This document shows positions 8,842 to 20,291 of a DNA stretch of 64,000 bases, one piece after another. A model generated the notes under the pieces. It did not search any database. It saw only the letters and a program-made list of their open reading frames with translations, and had not been told where the DNA came from. The position numbers were made by a program, and so were the translations under genes. The stretch is taken from assembly GCF_027923905.1 (NCBI RefSeq), contig NZ_AP026966.1, forward strand, positions 3,907,001 to 3,971,000. Direction: 5' to 3'. Source of the stretch: Massilia varians (GTDB lineage Bacteria; Pseudomonadota; Gammaproteobacteria; Burkholderiales; Burkholderiaceae_D). Within the stretch, counting starts at the first letter, position 1. The number at the start of each line of letters is the position of its first letter.

Positions 8842-10053
8842 GTGAATCCACATCTCGACCAGCTCCACCCCTACCCTTTCGAACAGCTGCGCCAGCTGTT
8901 CAGCGGCGTGACGCCGAATCCCGCCCACAGCCCGATCAGCCTCGGCATCGGCGAGCCGAAACACCCGACGCCTGCCTTCATCGAGAAAGCCCTGCTGCAT
9001 GCGATGGCCGGCCTGTCGGTCTATCCCTCGACCCACGGCACCGAGCCGCTGCGCGTGGCCATCGCCGGCTGGCTGGAGCGCCGCTACGGCATCCCGGCGG
9101 TCGATCCGGGCACGATGGTGCTGCCGGTGAACGGTTCGCGCGAAGCGCTGTTCGCCTTTGCCCAGGCCGTCGTCGACCCCGCCCGTGGCGATGCGCTGGT
9201 GATGAGCCCGAACCCCTTCTATCAGATCTACGAAGGCGCGGCCTACCTGAGCGGCGCCACGCCCTATTACGTCAATTCCGAGCCCGGCCGCAACTTCGCG
9301 CCCGACTACGGCAGCGTGCCGGATGAGGTGTGGGCGCGCGTGCAGCTGCTCTACGTCTGCTCGCCGGGCAATCCGACCGGCGCCGTGCTCTCGCTGGAGG
9401 ACTGGCGCCAGCTGTTCGAACTCTCCGAGCGCCACGGTTTCGCGATTGCCGCCGACGAATGCTATTCCGAGATCTATTTCGGCGCCACGCCACCGCTGGG
9501 CGCCCTGGAAGCGGCCCACCAGCTCGGCCGCAGCGGCGGCGCACGCCCGTATGCCAACCTGGTCGTGTTCTCCAGCCTGTCGAAGCGCTCGAACGTGCCG
9601 GGCATGCGCTCGGGTTTCGTGGCGGGCGACCCGCAGCTCCTGAAGAAATTCCTGCTCTACCGCACCTACAGCGGCGGCGCCATGTCGCCGCCGATCCAGG
9701 CGGCCTCGATCGCGGCCTGGAACGACGAGCACCACGTGCAGGACAACCGCGCGCTGTACCGCGAGAAGTTCAGGCTGATCACCCCGCTGCTGAAGGAGGT
9801 GATGGACGTCGAACTGCCGGACGCCGGCTTCTACCTGTGGGCCGACGTGCGCCGCACCGGTCTGTCGGACACCGACTTCGCACGCCGCCTGTACGCCGAA
9901 TATAATGTGACGGTTTTGCCAGGCAGTTATCTTGCACGCGAAGCGCACGGCCTCAACCCGGGCCGCGGGCGCATCCGCATGGCGCTGGTCGCCAGCGTCG
10001 ACGAAGGACTCGACGCCGCCAACCGCATCAATGAGTTCTGCAAGGGCCTGTGA
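8842..10053 (+). CDS. dapC: Succinyldiaminopimelate aminotransferase DapC
   Basis: The 403-residue fold-type I aminotransferase carries SLSKRSNVPGMRSGF with the PLP lysine at K248, CSPGNPTGAVLS, and the N-terminal SLGIGEPKHPTP typical of beta-proteobacterial DapC. It converts N-succinyl-2-amino-6-ketopimelate to N-succinyl-LL-2,6-diaminopimelate in lysine and peptidoglycan precursor synthesis. The start is a GTG; the protein aligns with the family from residue 1 (NPHLDQLHPYPFEQLRQL). dapD follows 38 bases downstream and dapE lies 2.6 kb further on the same strand, which supports the pathway call. Confidence 0.92.
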   Translation: MNPHLDQLHPYPFEQLRQLFSGVTPNPAHSPISLGIGEPKHPTPAFIEKALLHAMAGLSVYPSTHGTEPLRVAIAGWLERRYGIPAVDPGTMVLPVNGSREALFAFAQAVVDPARGDALVMSPNPFYQIYEGAAYLSGATPYYVNSEPGRNFAPDYGSVPDEVWARVQLLYVCSPGNPTGAVLSLEDWRQLFELSERHGFAIAADECYSEIYFGATPPLGALEAAHQLGRSGGARPYANLVVFSSLSKRSNVPGMRSGFVAGDPQLLKKFLLYRTYSGGAMSPPIQAASIAAWNDEHHVQDNRALYREKFRLITPLLKEVMDVELPDAGFYLWADVRRTGLSDTDFARRLYAEYNVTVLPGSYLAREAHGLNPGRGRIRMALVASVDEGLDAANRINEFCKGL

Positions 10054-10091
10054 CAGGCAGCACCAACATATACCTCAACTAGAGAATCATC

Positions 10092-10928
<837 letters not shown>

Positions 10929-10931
10929 TGC

Positions 10932-11025
10932 GCTTGCTGACCGCGTGGGCGGGAAACCCGCCCACCCTACGTACAGCGATCCGGTTTCGTAGGGTGGGCA
11001 GGTCCCCTGCCCACGCGGTCAAGCG
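10932..11025. repeat. BIME-like inverted repeat, copy 1
   Basis: Outer arms GACCGCGTGGGC (10939-10950) and GCCCACGCGGTC (11009-11020) pair perfectly, and inner arms CGCCCACCCTACG and CGTAGGGTGGGC also pair. It is a composite of two REP-like hairpins in opposite orientation. Two more elements with the same GTAGGGTGG core occur at 14765 and 50907. It may protect or terminate the dapD transcript. Confidence 0.75.
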
Positions 11026-11059
11026 GCAATAGAGCACCACTATATTAGGAGACGATGCC

Positions 11060-12205
11060 ATGGCCATGGACCGCCTGTTCCAGCTGATGAAGGAGAAGAA
11101 CGCTTCCGACATGTTCTTCGCCGCGAACTCGCCGGTGCACATCAAGATCAACGGGAACCTCATCCCGATCAACCAGCATCGTCTCGAGCCCGACAACATC
11201 ATCTCGCTGCTGTCCGAGATCGCATCAAACGAGCAGATGCAGGAGCTCGAGCGCGAGAACGAACTGAACATGGGCGTGTCGGTCGCCAACCTGGGGCGCT
11301 TCCGCCTGTCGGCCTTCCGCCAGCGCGGCTCGATCTCGGCGGTGCTGCGCTTCGTGCCGGCCAACATCCCGCCGCTTGGCGAACTGGGCCTGCCGCCCGT
11401 GCTATCCGAGCTGATCATGGAAAAGCGCGGCCTGCTGCTGGTCGTGGGCGCCACCGGTTCCGGCAAGTCGACCACCATCGCCTCGATGCTGGACCACCGC
11501 AACGAACAGCGCACCGGCCACATCCTGACCCTGGAAGACCCGATCGAATACCTGTTCAAGAACAAGAAGTCGATCGTCAACCAGCGCGAAATCGGCAGCG
11601 ACGCCACCAGCTTCGCCACGGCGCTACGCAACTCGATGCGCCAGGCGCCCGACTGCATCCTTATCGGCGAGATCCGCGACAAGGAAACCATGGCGGCGGC
11701 GCTGGCCTACGCCCAGTCCGGCCACCTGGTGCTGGCCACCCTGCACGCCAACAACAGCTACAACGCGCTCAACCGCATCATCAGCTTCTACCCGATCGAG
11801 AACCGCGCCGCCCTGTTGCAGGACCTGGCCTCGAGCGTGAAGGCGATCGTCTCGCAGCGCCTCGTCAAGGCAGCCGCCGGCGGCCAGCGCCAGCCTGCGG
11901 TCGAAGTGATGCTCAATACCCGCTACATCGCCGACCTGATCGAAAAGGGCGAGATCGGCCAGATCAAGGAAGCGATGGACAAGAGCCTGTCGCCGGGCTC
12001 GCAATCGTTCGAAACCGCGCTGCTCAAGCTGGTCAAGGATGGGCTGGTGACGCAGGACGAAGCGCTGGCCAATGCCGATTCGGCCACCAACCTGCTCTGG
12101 CTGCTCAACAATGGGCCGGATAGCCAGGCGCAGCCGGAGGAAGAGAACAAGCCGGGCAAGGAAGCGCCGGGGGCGTCCTTCACGGAATTCACGCTCAACA
12201 ACTGA
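11060..12205 (+). CDS. pilU: Twitching motility ATPase PilU (PilT-dependent)
   Basis: This 381-residue secretion-type ATPase starts MDRLFQLMKEKNASDMFF. Walker A is GATGSGKSTT (K136), the Walker B region is CILIGEIRDKETM near residue 200, and the His box is ATLHANNSYNALNR near 229. The glutamine-rich acidic C-terminal tail after residue 350 and the overall sequence fit PilU rather than PilT. PilU powers retraction of type IV pili together with PilT at the inner membrane. An AGGAGA sequence precedes the ATG. It sits between dapD and dapE, an arrangement seen in Burkholderiales; no pilT is next to it. Confidence 0.88.
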   Translation: MAMDRLFQLMKEKNASDMFFAANSPVHIKINGNLIPINQHRLEPDNIISLLSEIASNEQMQELERENELNMGVSVANLGRFRLSAFRQRGSISAVLRFVPANIPPLGELGLPPVLSELIMEKRGLLLVVGATGSGKSTTIASMLDHRNEQRTGHILTLEDPIEYLFKNKKSIVNQREIGSDATSFATALRNSMRQAPDCILIGEIRDKETMAAALAYAQSGHLVLATLHANNSYNALNRIISFYPIENRAALLQDLASSVKAIVSQRLVKAAAGGQRQPAVEVMLNTRYIADLIEKGEIGQIKEAMDKSLSPGSQSFETALLKLVKDGLVTQDEALANADSATNLLWLLNNGPDSQAQPEEENKPGKEAPGASFTEFTLNN

Positions 12206-12232
12206 GCCATTTCTTCCGTCCGCTGCGGAACA

Positions 12233-12264
12233 ACGCCCCTGTGTAGAATCCTCGCAGGGGGCGT
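12233..12264 (+). terminator. Hairpin after pilU
   Basis: ACGCCCCTG pairs with CAGGGGGCGT (one bulged G) around a 13-base loop, 28 bases after the pilU stop. No T run follows. Confidence 0.35.
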
Positions 12265-12338
12265 GCTGTGCTATCCTTGCCGCCTTTCCAAAATACCATC
12301 TCCCTGCTCATTCGCGCAGGCGCAAGGATTGACGCATC

Positions 12339-13831
<1,493 letters not shown>

Positions 13832-13855
13832 TAGAACAACCCTCGGGAGAAGGCC

Positions 13856-14746
13856 ATGACCAACACCACTTTCAGCACGCCGCGCGACCTGCTGCGCTAT
13901 GCGATCACCCGCTTCAATGGCGCGAAGCTGTTCTTCGGCCACGGCAGCGCCGAGGCCTTCGACGAAGCCGCCTACCTGATCCTGCACACCCTCAAGCTGC
14001 CGCTGGACCGGCTCGACCCCTTCCTGGACGCCAGGTTGCTGCCGGACGAAGTAATCCAGGTGATGGAAGTGATCGAGCGCCGCGTGGTCGAACGCGTGCC
14101 GGCCGCCTACATCACCAAGGAGGCCTGGCTGGGCGAGTACCACTTCTACGTGGACGAGCGCGTGCTGGTGCCGCGTTCCTTCATCGCCGAACTGATTCCG
14201 CAGACCTTCAGCCCCTGGGTGCAGGATCCGGACAGCGTGGAAAACGTGCTGGAACTGTGCACCGGCAGCGGCTGCCTGGCGATCATGATGGCCGAGGCCT
14301 TCCCGAACGCCGTGGTCGACGCGGTCGACATCTCGAAGGACGCCCTGGCCGTCGCCGAGCACAACATCCGCGAATACAAGCTCGAAGGCCGCGTCAACCC
14401 GATCGAATCGGACCTGTACGAGCACGTGCCCTTCAAGCGCTACGACCTGATCGTCACCAACCCGCCCTACGTGAACAGCGTCTCGATGGGCAAGCTGCCG
14501 CCGGAATACCTGCGCGAACCGCAGATCGCGCTGGCGGGCGGCGAGGACGGCATGGACCTGGTGCGCAAGATCGTCGAAGGCGCTGCCGAGCGCCTGACGC
14601 CGGAAGGTATCCTGGTGGTCGAGATCGGCAACGAGCGCGGCTATGCCGAAGCGGCTTTCGGGCACCTGGGCCTGACCTGGCTGAGCACCAGCGCCGGTGA
14701 CGATGCCGTGTTCCTGCTGACGGCCGAACAACTGCAGGCAAAATAA
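13856..14746 (+). CDS. prmB: Ribosomal protein L3 N5-glutamine methyltransferase PrmB
   Basis: The 296-residue class I SAM-dependent methyltransferase has the SAM motif ENVLELCTGSGCLAI and the catalytic NPPY at residues 202-205, which binds the target glutamine amide. The stretch TKEAWLGEYHFYVDERVLVPR is characteristic of PrmB/HemK. It methylates a glutamine of 50S protein L3. GGGAGAAGG lies just before the ATG. It is the last gene of the dap run, before a BIME-like repeat. Confidence 0.93.
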   Translation: MTNTTFSTPRDLLRYAITRFNGAKLFFGHGSAEAFDEAAYLILHTLKLPLDRLDPFLDARLLPDEVIQVMEVIERRVVERVPAAYITKEAWLGEYHFYVDERVLVPRSFIAELIPQTFSPWVQDPDSVENVLELCTGSGCLAIMMAEAFPNAVVDAVDISKDALAVAEHNIREYKLEGRVNPIESDLYEHVPFKRYDLIVTNPPYVNSVSMGKLPPEYLREPQIALAGGEDGMDLVRKIVEGAAERLTPEGILVVEIGNERGYAEAAFGHLGLTWLSTSAGDDAVFLLTAEQLQAK

Positions 14747-14764
14747 GACCGTTTAACGCTTTTC

Positions 14765-14865
14765 GTAGGGTGGACGGCTTCGCCGTCCGCGCATCCAGCC
14801 AGAGACTGCGTCGTCACAGCGCATCCGAGCGTTGAACGCGCGGACGGCAGAGCCGTCCACCCTAC
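14765..14865. repeat. BIME-like inverted repeat, copy 2
   Basis: Two REP-like hairpins face each other. The left unit runs GTAGGGTGGACGGC to GCCGTCCGCGC (14765-14792) and the right unit GCGCGGACGGC to GCCGTCCACCCTAC (14838-14865), separated by 45 bases. The element lies between prmB and the ABC-F gene. Its termini match the other two copies in the window. Confidence 0.8.
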
Positions 14866-14885
14866 ATAAACCCAGAAATTCCCTC

Positions 14886-16865
14886 ATGATCCGCTTCCAG
14901 AACGTCAGCCTGATGCGCGGCACCAAGCCGCTGCTAGAAAGCGCCGACCTGACCCTCAACCCGGGCGACAAGATCGGCCTGATCGGCGCCAACGGCGCCG
15001 GCAAATCGAGCCTGTTCGCCATGCTGCGCGGCGAGCTGCACCCGGACCAGGGCGCCATCGACTTCCCCGCCAAGTGGCGCATGGCCTACGTGGCCCAGGA
15101 GACTCCGGCCCTGGACCGTCCGGCGCTGGAATACGCGATCGACGGCGACGTCAACCTGCGCAAATTGCAGGCCGAACTCGCCGAACTGGAAGCGCATCCG
15201 GATGCCGATGCGCACGGCATGCGCCTCGGCGAGCTGCACAGCGCCCTGCTTGATGCCGATGCCTACACGGTGCAGTCGCGCGCCGAGCAGCTGCTGCTGG
15301 GCCTGGGCTTCTCGCTGGAGCAGATGACGCAGCCGGTGGCGAGCTTCTCGGGCGGCTGGCGCATGCGCCTGAACCTGGCGCAAGCCCTGATGTGTCCTTC
15401 CGACCTGCTGCTGCTGGACGAGCCGACCAACCACCTGGACCTGGACGCGATCATCTGGCTGGAAGACTGGCTCAAGCGCTATCCGGGCACCCTGATCATC
15501 ATCTCGCACGACCGCGACTTCCTCGACGAAATCGTGAACGTCATCGTGCACATCGACCAGCGCAGCTTGACGCGCTATTCGGGCAACTATTCCAGCTTCG
15601 AGCGCCAGCGCGCGGCAAGCCTGGTGCTGGCCGCTGCTGCCTTCGAGAAGCAGCAGCGCACCCGCGCCCACCTGCAGTCCTTCGTCGACCGTTTCAAGGC
15701 CAAGGCCACCAAGGCGCGCCAGGCCCAGAGCCGCATGAAGGCGCTGGCCAAGATGGAGGAACTGGCGCCGCTGCGCGCCGCCGCCGAATTCTCCTTCGAA
15801 TTCCGCGAGCCGCTGTCCGCCCCCAATCCGCTCCTGGTGCTGGAAGACGTCGATGCCGGCTATCCGGTCCTCGACGCGCACGGCGACAAGGTCGGCGGCA
15901 AGGCGATCGTCAAGCGCGTGAACTTCTCGCTGCAGATCGGCCAGCGCATCGGCCTGCTGGGCGTGAACGGCGCCGGCAAGTCGACGCTCATCAAGACGGT
16001 CGCCGGCGAGCTGATGCCGCTCGAAGGCAAGGCCACGCTCGGCAAGGGCCTGTCGATCGGCTACTTTGCCCAGCACCAGGTCGAGATGCTGCGCCACGAC
16101 GAGTCGCCGCTGTGGCACCTGGCGAAAATCGCGCCGACCGTGCGCGAGCAGGAGCTGCGCAACTTCCTCGGCAGCTTCAACTTCCCGGGCGATATGGTGA
16201 CCAGCAAGATCGCGCCCTTCTCGGGCGGCGAAAAGGCGCGCCTGGCGCTGGCCCTGATCGTGTGGCAGCGCCCGAACCTGCTGCTGCTGGACGAACCGAC
16301 CAACCACCTCGACCTGGAAACGCGCGAGGCCCTGACCATGGCGCTGGCGCAGTTCGAGGGCACCCTGGTGCTGGTCTCGCACGACCGCCACCTGCTGCGC
16401 GCCACCACCGACCAGTTCATCATCGTGGCCGACGGCAAGCTGCAGCCCTTCGACGGCGACCTCGACGACTACAAGGAGTGGCTGTTCCAGACCAAGCTCG
16501 GCAAGGGCACCGACACCCTGCCGGCGCCCGTCCCTGCGAAGGACGGCAAGCTGGAAGCCCCGCTGTCGGCCCCGGTCGACCGCAAGGAGCAAAAGAAGCT
16601 GGAGGCGGAAGCGCGCCAGCGCCTGGCCGCGCTCAGGAAACCGATCGAGAACCGCGTCAAGCGCCTGGAAGAGCAGATGGCCAAGCTGAACGCGAAGAAG
16701 GCCGAGATCGACGCCCAGCTGCTCGAGCCGAGCATCTACGAGGCCGAGAACAAGGAAAAGCTCAAGCTTCTCGTGGCCGACCAGGCGTTTGCATCGCGCG
16801 ACCTGGAGCAGCTCGAATCCGAATGGCTGGAGCTGCAGGAGCAGCTCGAAGGCCTGGTCGCCTGA
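14886..16865 (+). CDS. ABC-F family ATPase (YheS/Uup-type translation factor)
   Basis: This 659-residue soluble protein has two ABC ATPase domains and no membrane segment. Walker A motifs are GANGAGKSS near residue 36 and GVNGAGKST near 359. The signatures are FSGGWRMRLNLAQ and FSGGEKARLALAL, each followed by LLLLDEPTNHLDL. The inter-domain linker (about 240-310) is basic and alpha-helical, and a coiled coil occupies residues 565-655. ABC-F proteins bind the ribosomal E site and relieve stalled translation. The ATG at 14886 aligns with the family; an in-frame upstream start at 14832 would read through the BIME repeat and is rejected. Confidence 0.88.
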   Translation: MIRFQNVSLMRGTKPLLESADLTLNPGDKIGLIGANGAGKSSLFAMLRGELHPDQGAIDFPAKWRMAYVAQETPALDRPALEYAIDGDVNLRKLQAELAELEAHPDADAHGMRLGELHSALLDADAYTVQSRAEQLLLGLGFSLEQMTQPVASFSGGWRMRLNLAQALMCPSDLLLLDEPTNHLDLDAIIWLEDWLKRYPGTLIIISHDRDFLDEIVNVIVHIDQRSLTRYSGNYSSFERQRAASLVLAAAAFEKQQRTRAHLQSFVDRFKAKATKARQAQSRMKALAKMEELAPLRAAAEFSFEFREPLSAPNPLLVLEDVDAGYPVLDAHGDKVGGKAIVKRVNFSLQIGQRIGLLGVNGAGKSTLIKTVAGELMPLEGKATLGKGLSIGYFAQHQVEMLRHDESPLWHLAKIAPTVREQELRNFLGSFNFPGDMVTSKIAPFSGGEKARLALALIVWQRPNLLLLDEPTNHLDLETREALTMALAQFEGTLVLVSHDRHLLRATTDQFIIVADGKLQPFDGDLDDYKEWLFQTKLGKGTDTLPAPVPAKDGKLEAPLSAPVDRKEQKKLEAEARQRLAALRKPIENRVKRLEEQMAKLNAKKAEIDAQLLEPSIYEAENKEKLKLLVADQAFASRDLEQLESEWLELQEQLEGLVA

Positions 16866-16898
16866 GTTTCACGCCACACCTCCCCGTTTGACCCCTCC

Positions 16899-16923
16899 GC
16901 ATCGCCCCGAACCGGGGTGATGC
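16899..16923 (+). terminator. Hairpin after the ABC-F gene
   Basis: GCATC-G-CCCC pairs with GGGG-T-GATGC across the loop GAACC, 33 bases after the stop. No U tract follows, so termination activity is uncertain. Confidence 0.4.
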
Positions 16924-17025
16924 GCGACCTGCTGCGCCTTCCCTCCCCCTCCCTGTCCGTCCTCCCACCCGGAGGCCTCGGCACGCCGTCTCGCCCGGTC
17001 TCGAAAAAACTTGGATTATGAATAG

Positions 17026-17045
17026 GAATCATTCTCATTATCATT
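17026..17045 (+). promoter_or_regulatory. Fur box upstream of the siderophore receptor
   Basis: GAATCATTCTCATTATCATT matches the hexamer-array Fur consensus (reverse strand AATGATAATGAGAATGATT). It lies 60-79 bases before the receptor ATG and overlaps AT-rich sequence (TTATAATG at 17045-17052) that could be the -10 region. Iron-dependent repression by Fur is expected. Confidence 0.8.
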
Positions 17046-17104
17046 TATAATGTTTCCATTCTGCATATCTCGACGTCTTTTTCGACCACTCACACGGATA
17101 CCGT

Positions 17105-19249
17105 ATGCCTGAGCCACGCTTTGCCCTGCCGCTGTTTCGCCGCTCCCTCATCGGCACCGCCGCCGCCCTGCTGCCCTTCGCCGCCAGCGCCAACCCGCTG
17201 CCCGAGAACATGGCGACGGTCGTCGTCACCGCCTCCGGTTTCGAGCAGAGCATCCGCGAAGCGCCGGCCTCGATCACCGTCCTGAGCCGCGGCCAGCTCG
17301 AGAAGGAACGCTTCGGCAACCTGGCGCAGGCACTGGAGAGCGTGGAAGGGATCGACGTCGGCGCGGCCGGCGACAAGACCGGCGGCCTGAACATCAGCAT
17401 CCGCGGCATGCCCAGCGACTACACCCTGGTCCTGATCGACGGCCGCCGCCAGAACGCCGCCGGCAGCGTCACCCCGAACGGCTTCGGCGGCACCTCGACC
17501 AGCTTCATGCCGCCGATCGGCGCGATCGAGCGCATCGAGATCATCCGCGGCCCGATGTCGACCCTGTACGGCTCGGACGCGATGGGCGGCGTGATCAACA
17601 TCATCACGCGCAAGGTCGGCAAGCGCTGGCACGGCAACCTGGCGGCCGACTATACGGTGCAGGAAGAGTCGAGCTTCGGCGACGTCAAGGGCGCCAAGTT
17701 CTACCTCAGCGGCCCGCTCGCCGCCGAGGTGCTGGGCCTGTCGCTGCGCGGCAGCACCCAGCACCGCGCTGGCGCCGATATCCGCTACCGGAACCAGAAT
17801 GGCGAGGTGGCCCCGACCATGGGCGCCAACCCGGTCGAATCAAGCATCCACAACCTCGGCGCGCGCCTGGCCTGGACGCCCAGCCGCATGCACGAATTCA
17901 CGCTGGACGCGGACAGCACCCGCCAGAGCTACGACAACACGCGCGGCCAGCTCGGGCCCCTGGGGGTCCAGGGCGGCTATGCTCCCAAGCAGAAGTACAA
18001 CCGCGACCAGGGCAGCCTGTCCTACCGCGCACGCCTCGGCTTCGGCACCCTGGACAGCAGCTACATGGTGAACCGCACCGAAACCATCGGCCGCACCATC
18101 CCGCCGGGCACCCCGGGCGCCGTGGCCGGCAGCGCGCGCACGCTGGAAGTGGAGAGCCGCGTGTTCGATACCAAGCTGGTGGCGCCCTGGGGCAATCACC
18201 TGACCACCATCGGCGCCCAGCACTGGGATGCCGAGATGGTCGACGGCGTCGCGCCGCAGGCCTTCGCCTTCACCCAGCAGGCCCTGTTCCTGGAAGACGA
18301 ATGGCGCATCGCGCAGCCGCTGCTCCTGACGCTGGGCGCGCGCTACGACGAGCACAGCATCTTCGGCGGCCAGCTCAGCCCGCGCGCCTACCTGGTGTGG
18401 AACGCGTCGCCGCGCTGGACCGTCAAGGGCGGCGCCAGCCGCGGCTACAAGACCCCGCGCGTCGAGCAGCTCGCGCCCGGCATCAACGGCTTCGGCGGCC
18501 AGGGCACGATTCCCCTGGTGGGCAGCCCCGGCCTGAAGCCCGAGACCAGCGTGACGACCGAACTGGGCGTCTATTTCGACAATGGCGCCGGCTGGAGCGC
18601 GCATGCCGCTCTGTTCAACAACACGTTCAAGGACAAGATCACCGCCGGCACGGGCCTGCTGAACTGCTCCTACCGGCTGGCGCCCGGCCGTCCGGGCTGC
18701 GTCAGCTTCGGCAACTGGCCGAACGTCGATGCCTTCGGCCAGTCCACCAACGTCGACGAGGCGGTGACCCGCGGCCTGGAGCTCGCGACCCGCTTCCCGC
18801 TCGCCCCCGGCTGGGCCCTGAGCGCCAACTACACCTACACCGACAGCGAGCAGAAAAGCGGCCCGAACGCCGGCAAGCCGCTCGGCGACACGCCGGAACA
18901 TGCGCTCAATGCGCGCCTTGCCTGGGACATCGCGGCGCAATGGCATGCCTGGCTGCGCCTGGAAGCGCGCAGCGAGCGCTTCCGCGATCCGGGCAGCTCG
19001 GCGGCGACGCGCGCCGCCAGGGCGGCCCTGGGCAACTACAAGGGCTACGGGATGCTGCACCTCGGCGGCAGCTACCGGCTGAACAAGCGGGTGACGGTGA
19101 CTGCGGCGCTCTACAACCTGGCCAACAAGGACTTCATCGACTACCGCCCTTACCAGGCGCCCGGCGCGGCCGCGCCGGCCTGGGGCAGCGTCTACGTCAA
19201 CAACATGGACGGGCGCCGCCTGTGGCTGTCCGTGAGCGCGGACTTCTGA
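17105..19249 (+). CDS. TonB-dependent siderophore receptor (FepA/CirA-like)
   Basis: The 714-residue outer-membrane protein has a signal peptide ending near ASA at residue 32, then ATVVVTASGFEQ, a plug domain with NISIRGMPSDYTLVLIDGRR and IEIIRGPMSTLYGSDAMGGV, and a 22-strand barrel ending in LWLSVSADF with the terminal Phe needed for outer-membrane assembly. The plug resembles catecholate siderophore receptors. A Fur box precedes the gene, which supports iron uptake. No siderophore synthesis or inner-membrane ABC genes are adjacent, so it probably imports a xenosiderophore. Confidence 0.88.
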   Translation: MPEPRFALPLFRRSLIGTAAALLPFAASANPLPENMATVVVTASGFEQSIREAPASITVLSRGQLEKERFGNLAQALESVEGIDVGAAGDKTGGLNISIRGMPSDYTLVLIDGRRQNAAGSVTPNGFGGTSTSFMPPIGAIERIEIIRGPMSTLYGSDAMGGVINIITRKVGKRWHGNLAADYTVQEESSFGDVKGAKFYLSGPLAAEVLGLSLRGSTQHRAGADIRYRNQNGEVAPTMGANPVESSIHNLGARLAWTPSRMHEFTLDADSTRQSYDNTRGQLGPLGVQGGYAPKQKYNRDQGSLSYRARLGFGTLDSSYMVNRTETIGRTIPPGTPGAVAGSARTLEVESRVFDTKLVAPWGNHLTTIGAQHWDAEMVDGVAPQAFAFTQQALFLEDEWRIAQPLLLTLGARYDEHSIFGGQLSPRAYLVWNASPRWTVKGGASRGYKTPRVEQLAPGINGFGGQGTIPLVGSPGLKPETSVTTELGVYFDNGAGWSAHAALFNNTFKDKITAGTGLLNCSYRLAPGRPGCVSFGNWPNVDAFGQSTNVDEAVTRGLELATRFPLAPGWALSANYTYTDSEQKSGPNAGKPLGDTPEHALNARLAWDIAAQWHAWLRLEARSERFRDPGSSAATRAARAALGNYKGYGMLHLGGSYRLNKRVTVTAALYNLANKDFIDYRPYQAPGAAAPAWGSVYVNNMDGRRLWLSVSADF

Positions 19250-19261
19250 CGCGCCTCAGGT

Positions 19262-19723
19262 CTAGGCCACCTGGCGCGGCTCCACCGGCGCCACCGACAT
19301 CAGGCGCGCGATGTCGATCAGGATCATGCGCCGTCCCCGGGCCAGGCCGAGGCCGATCAGGTAGTCGGCATCGCGCTGGGCGCCCGGCAGCGGAACCACC
19401 TGCTCCGGGCGCAGGCGCACAACGCCGGTGACGCGCTCCACCACCACCCCCACCCGGCCCGCCGCCACACGCACGATCACCACGTCGGTCTCCGGCTCGG
19501 GCAGCGAAAACACCGGGGCGAAGGCGGCCCGCAAGTCCATCACCGGCATGATCACCCCACGCGACAGGGCCACGCCGCCGATGATCTCGCCGTCGCTGCA
19601 GAAACGCTCGAGCGAGCGGTAGGCCTTGAGTTCCTGCACCGCGGAATAGTCGAGCCCGTAATCGAGCCCGCCCAGGGTAAACCCAAGGAACTGCTGGGGT
19701 GCGGCGAGGATGTGGTGCGACAT
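19262..19723 (-). CDS. CheW-domain chemotaxis coupling protein
   Basis: This 153-residue protein is a single CheW domain: FLGFTLGGLDYGLDYSAVQE, IIGGVALSRGVIMPVMDLRA and YLIGLGLARGRRMILIDI match the SH3-like fold that links chemoreceptors to CheA. The start at 19723 is chosen because AAAGGAAC lies seven bases upstream; an in-frame ATG at 19747 has no ribosome-binding site. No cheA, mcp or flagellar genes are adjacent, so it is an orphan cheW. A perfect 16-bp palindrome lies about 54 bases upstream. Confidence 0.85.
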   Translation of the reverse strand: MSHHILAAPQQFLGFTLGGLDYGLDYSAVQELKAYRSLERFCSDGEIIGGVALSRGVIMPVMDLRAAFAPVFSLPEPETDVVIVRVAAGRVGVVVERVTGVVRLRPEQVVPLPGAQRDADYLIGLGLARGRRMILIDIARLMSVAPVEPRQVA

Positions 19724-19776
19724 GGTGGTTCCTTTCATCGGCACCACCTATCCTAAGGGGCAGGTCCATGGAAATT

Positions 19777-19792
19777 GTTGACTGCAGTCAAC
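19777..19792. promoter_or_regulatory. 16-bp perfect palindrome upstream of cheW
   Basis: GTTGACTGCAGTCAAC is a perfect dyad located 54-69 bases upstream of the cheW ATG. The form TTGAC-N4-GTCAA resembles CRP/FNR-family half-sites, but not the FNR consensus. It is a candidate operator for an unknown dimeric regulator. Confidence 0.4.
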
Positions 19793-19916
19793 CTCTGCAG
19801 CATGCCGGGGCGCGGCGCATCAGGATTGTCCCAGCTATTGCGCCGTGCTGACCGCGAGCAAAGCCCGTTTGACCCGCCGGCGCGTCCGGATGTCCCGAAA
19901 ACCGGTCGTTCCAGAT

Positions 19917-20279
19917 TCAAGGGGCGACATACCGCTCTCCCAGCGCGGCCCTGGCGGCCCGCTGCTCGATGTGCTTGAAATAGGGCCGGCCCCTGCCCTC
20001 GGAGATGAAAAAAAAGTATTCGCCATGGGCATTGCGCGCGTAGCGGGTCACGCTGAGGACGCGGATGCCGTACTTGTCCTCGTAGGCCACGCCCTCGGCC
20101 ACGATCTCGGCGCTGCGCCCGTCGAAGCACAGCTCCGGCGGCGCTTCCGTGATACGTAGCTGCCGGAACTCCTCGTTCGCCATGCCGACGACATCGCGCG
20201 CGCCGCGTATATACCGGTAGTTGCTGTACACGATGAGCGCAAGCACCACGATCCAGACGACCACCGCAATGGGTTCCAT
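19917..20279 (-). CDS. Hypothetical protein with one N-terminal membrane helix
   Basis: I do not recognise this 120-residue protein. Residues 4-22 (IAVVVWIVVLALIVYSNYR) form a membrane helix, followed by a soluble domain with alternating charged and hydrophobic residues (GIRVLSVTRYARNAHGEYFF) suggesting a small beta-rich fold. Codon use is like that of its neighbours. It is separated by 12 bases from the upstream Nudix gene on the same strand, so they are likely co-transcribed. The soluble domain would face the cytoplasm or periplasm depending on orientation, which is not clear. Confidence 0.7.
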   Translation of the reverse strand: MEPIAVVVWIVVLALIVYSNYRYIRGARDVVGMANEEFRQLRITEAPPELCFDGRSAEIVAEGVAYEDKYGIRVLSVTRYARNAHGEYFFFISEGRGRPYFKHIEQRAARAALGERYVAP

Positions 20280-20291
20280 GGCGTCTCCCGT

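Noticed and set aside
14832..14885. In-frame upstream start for the ABC-F gene
   Set aside because: The extension would read through the right arm of a BIME repeat and is not conserved.
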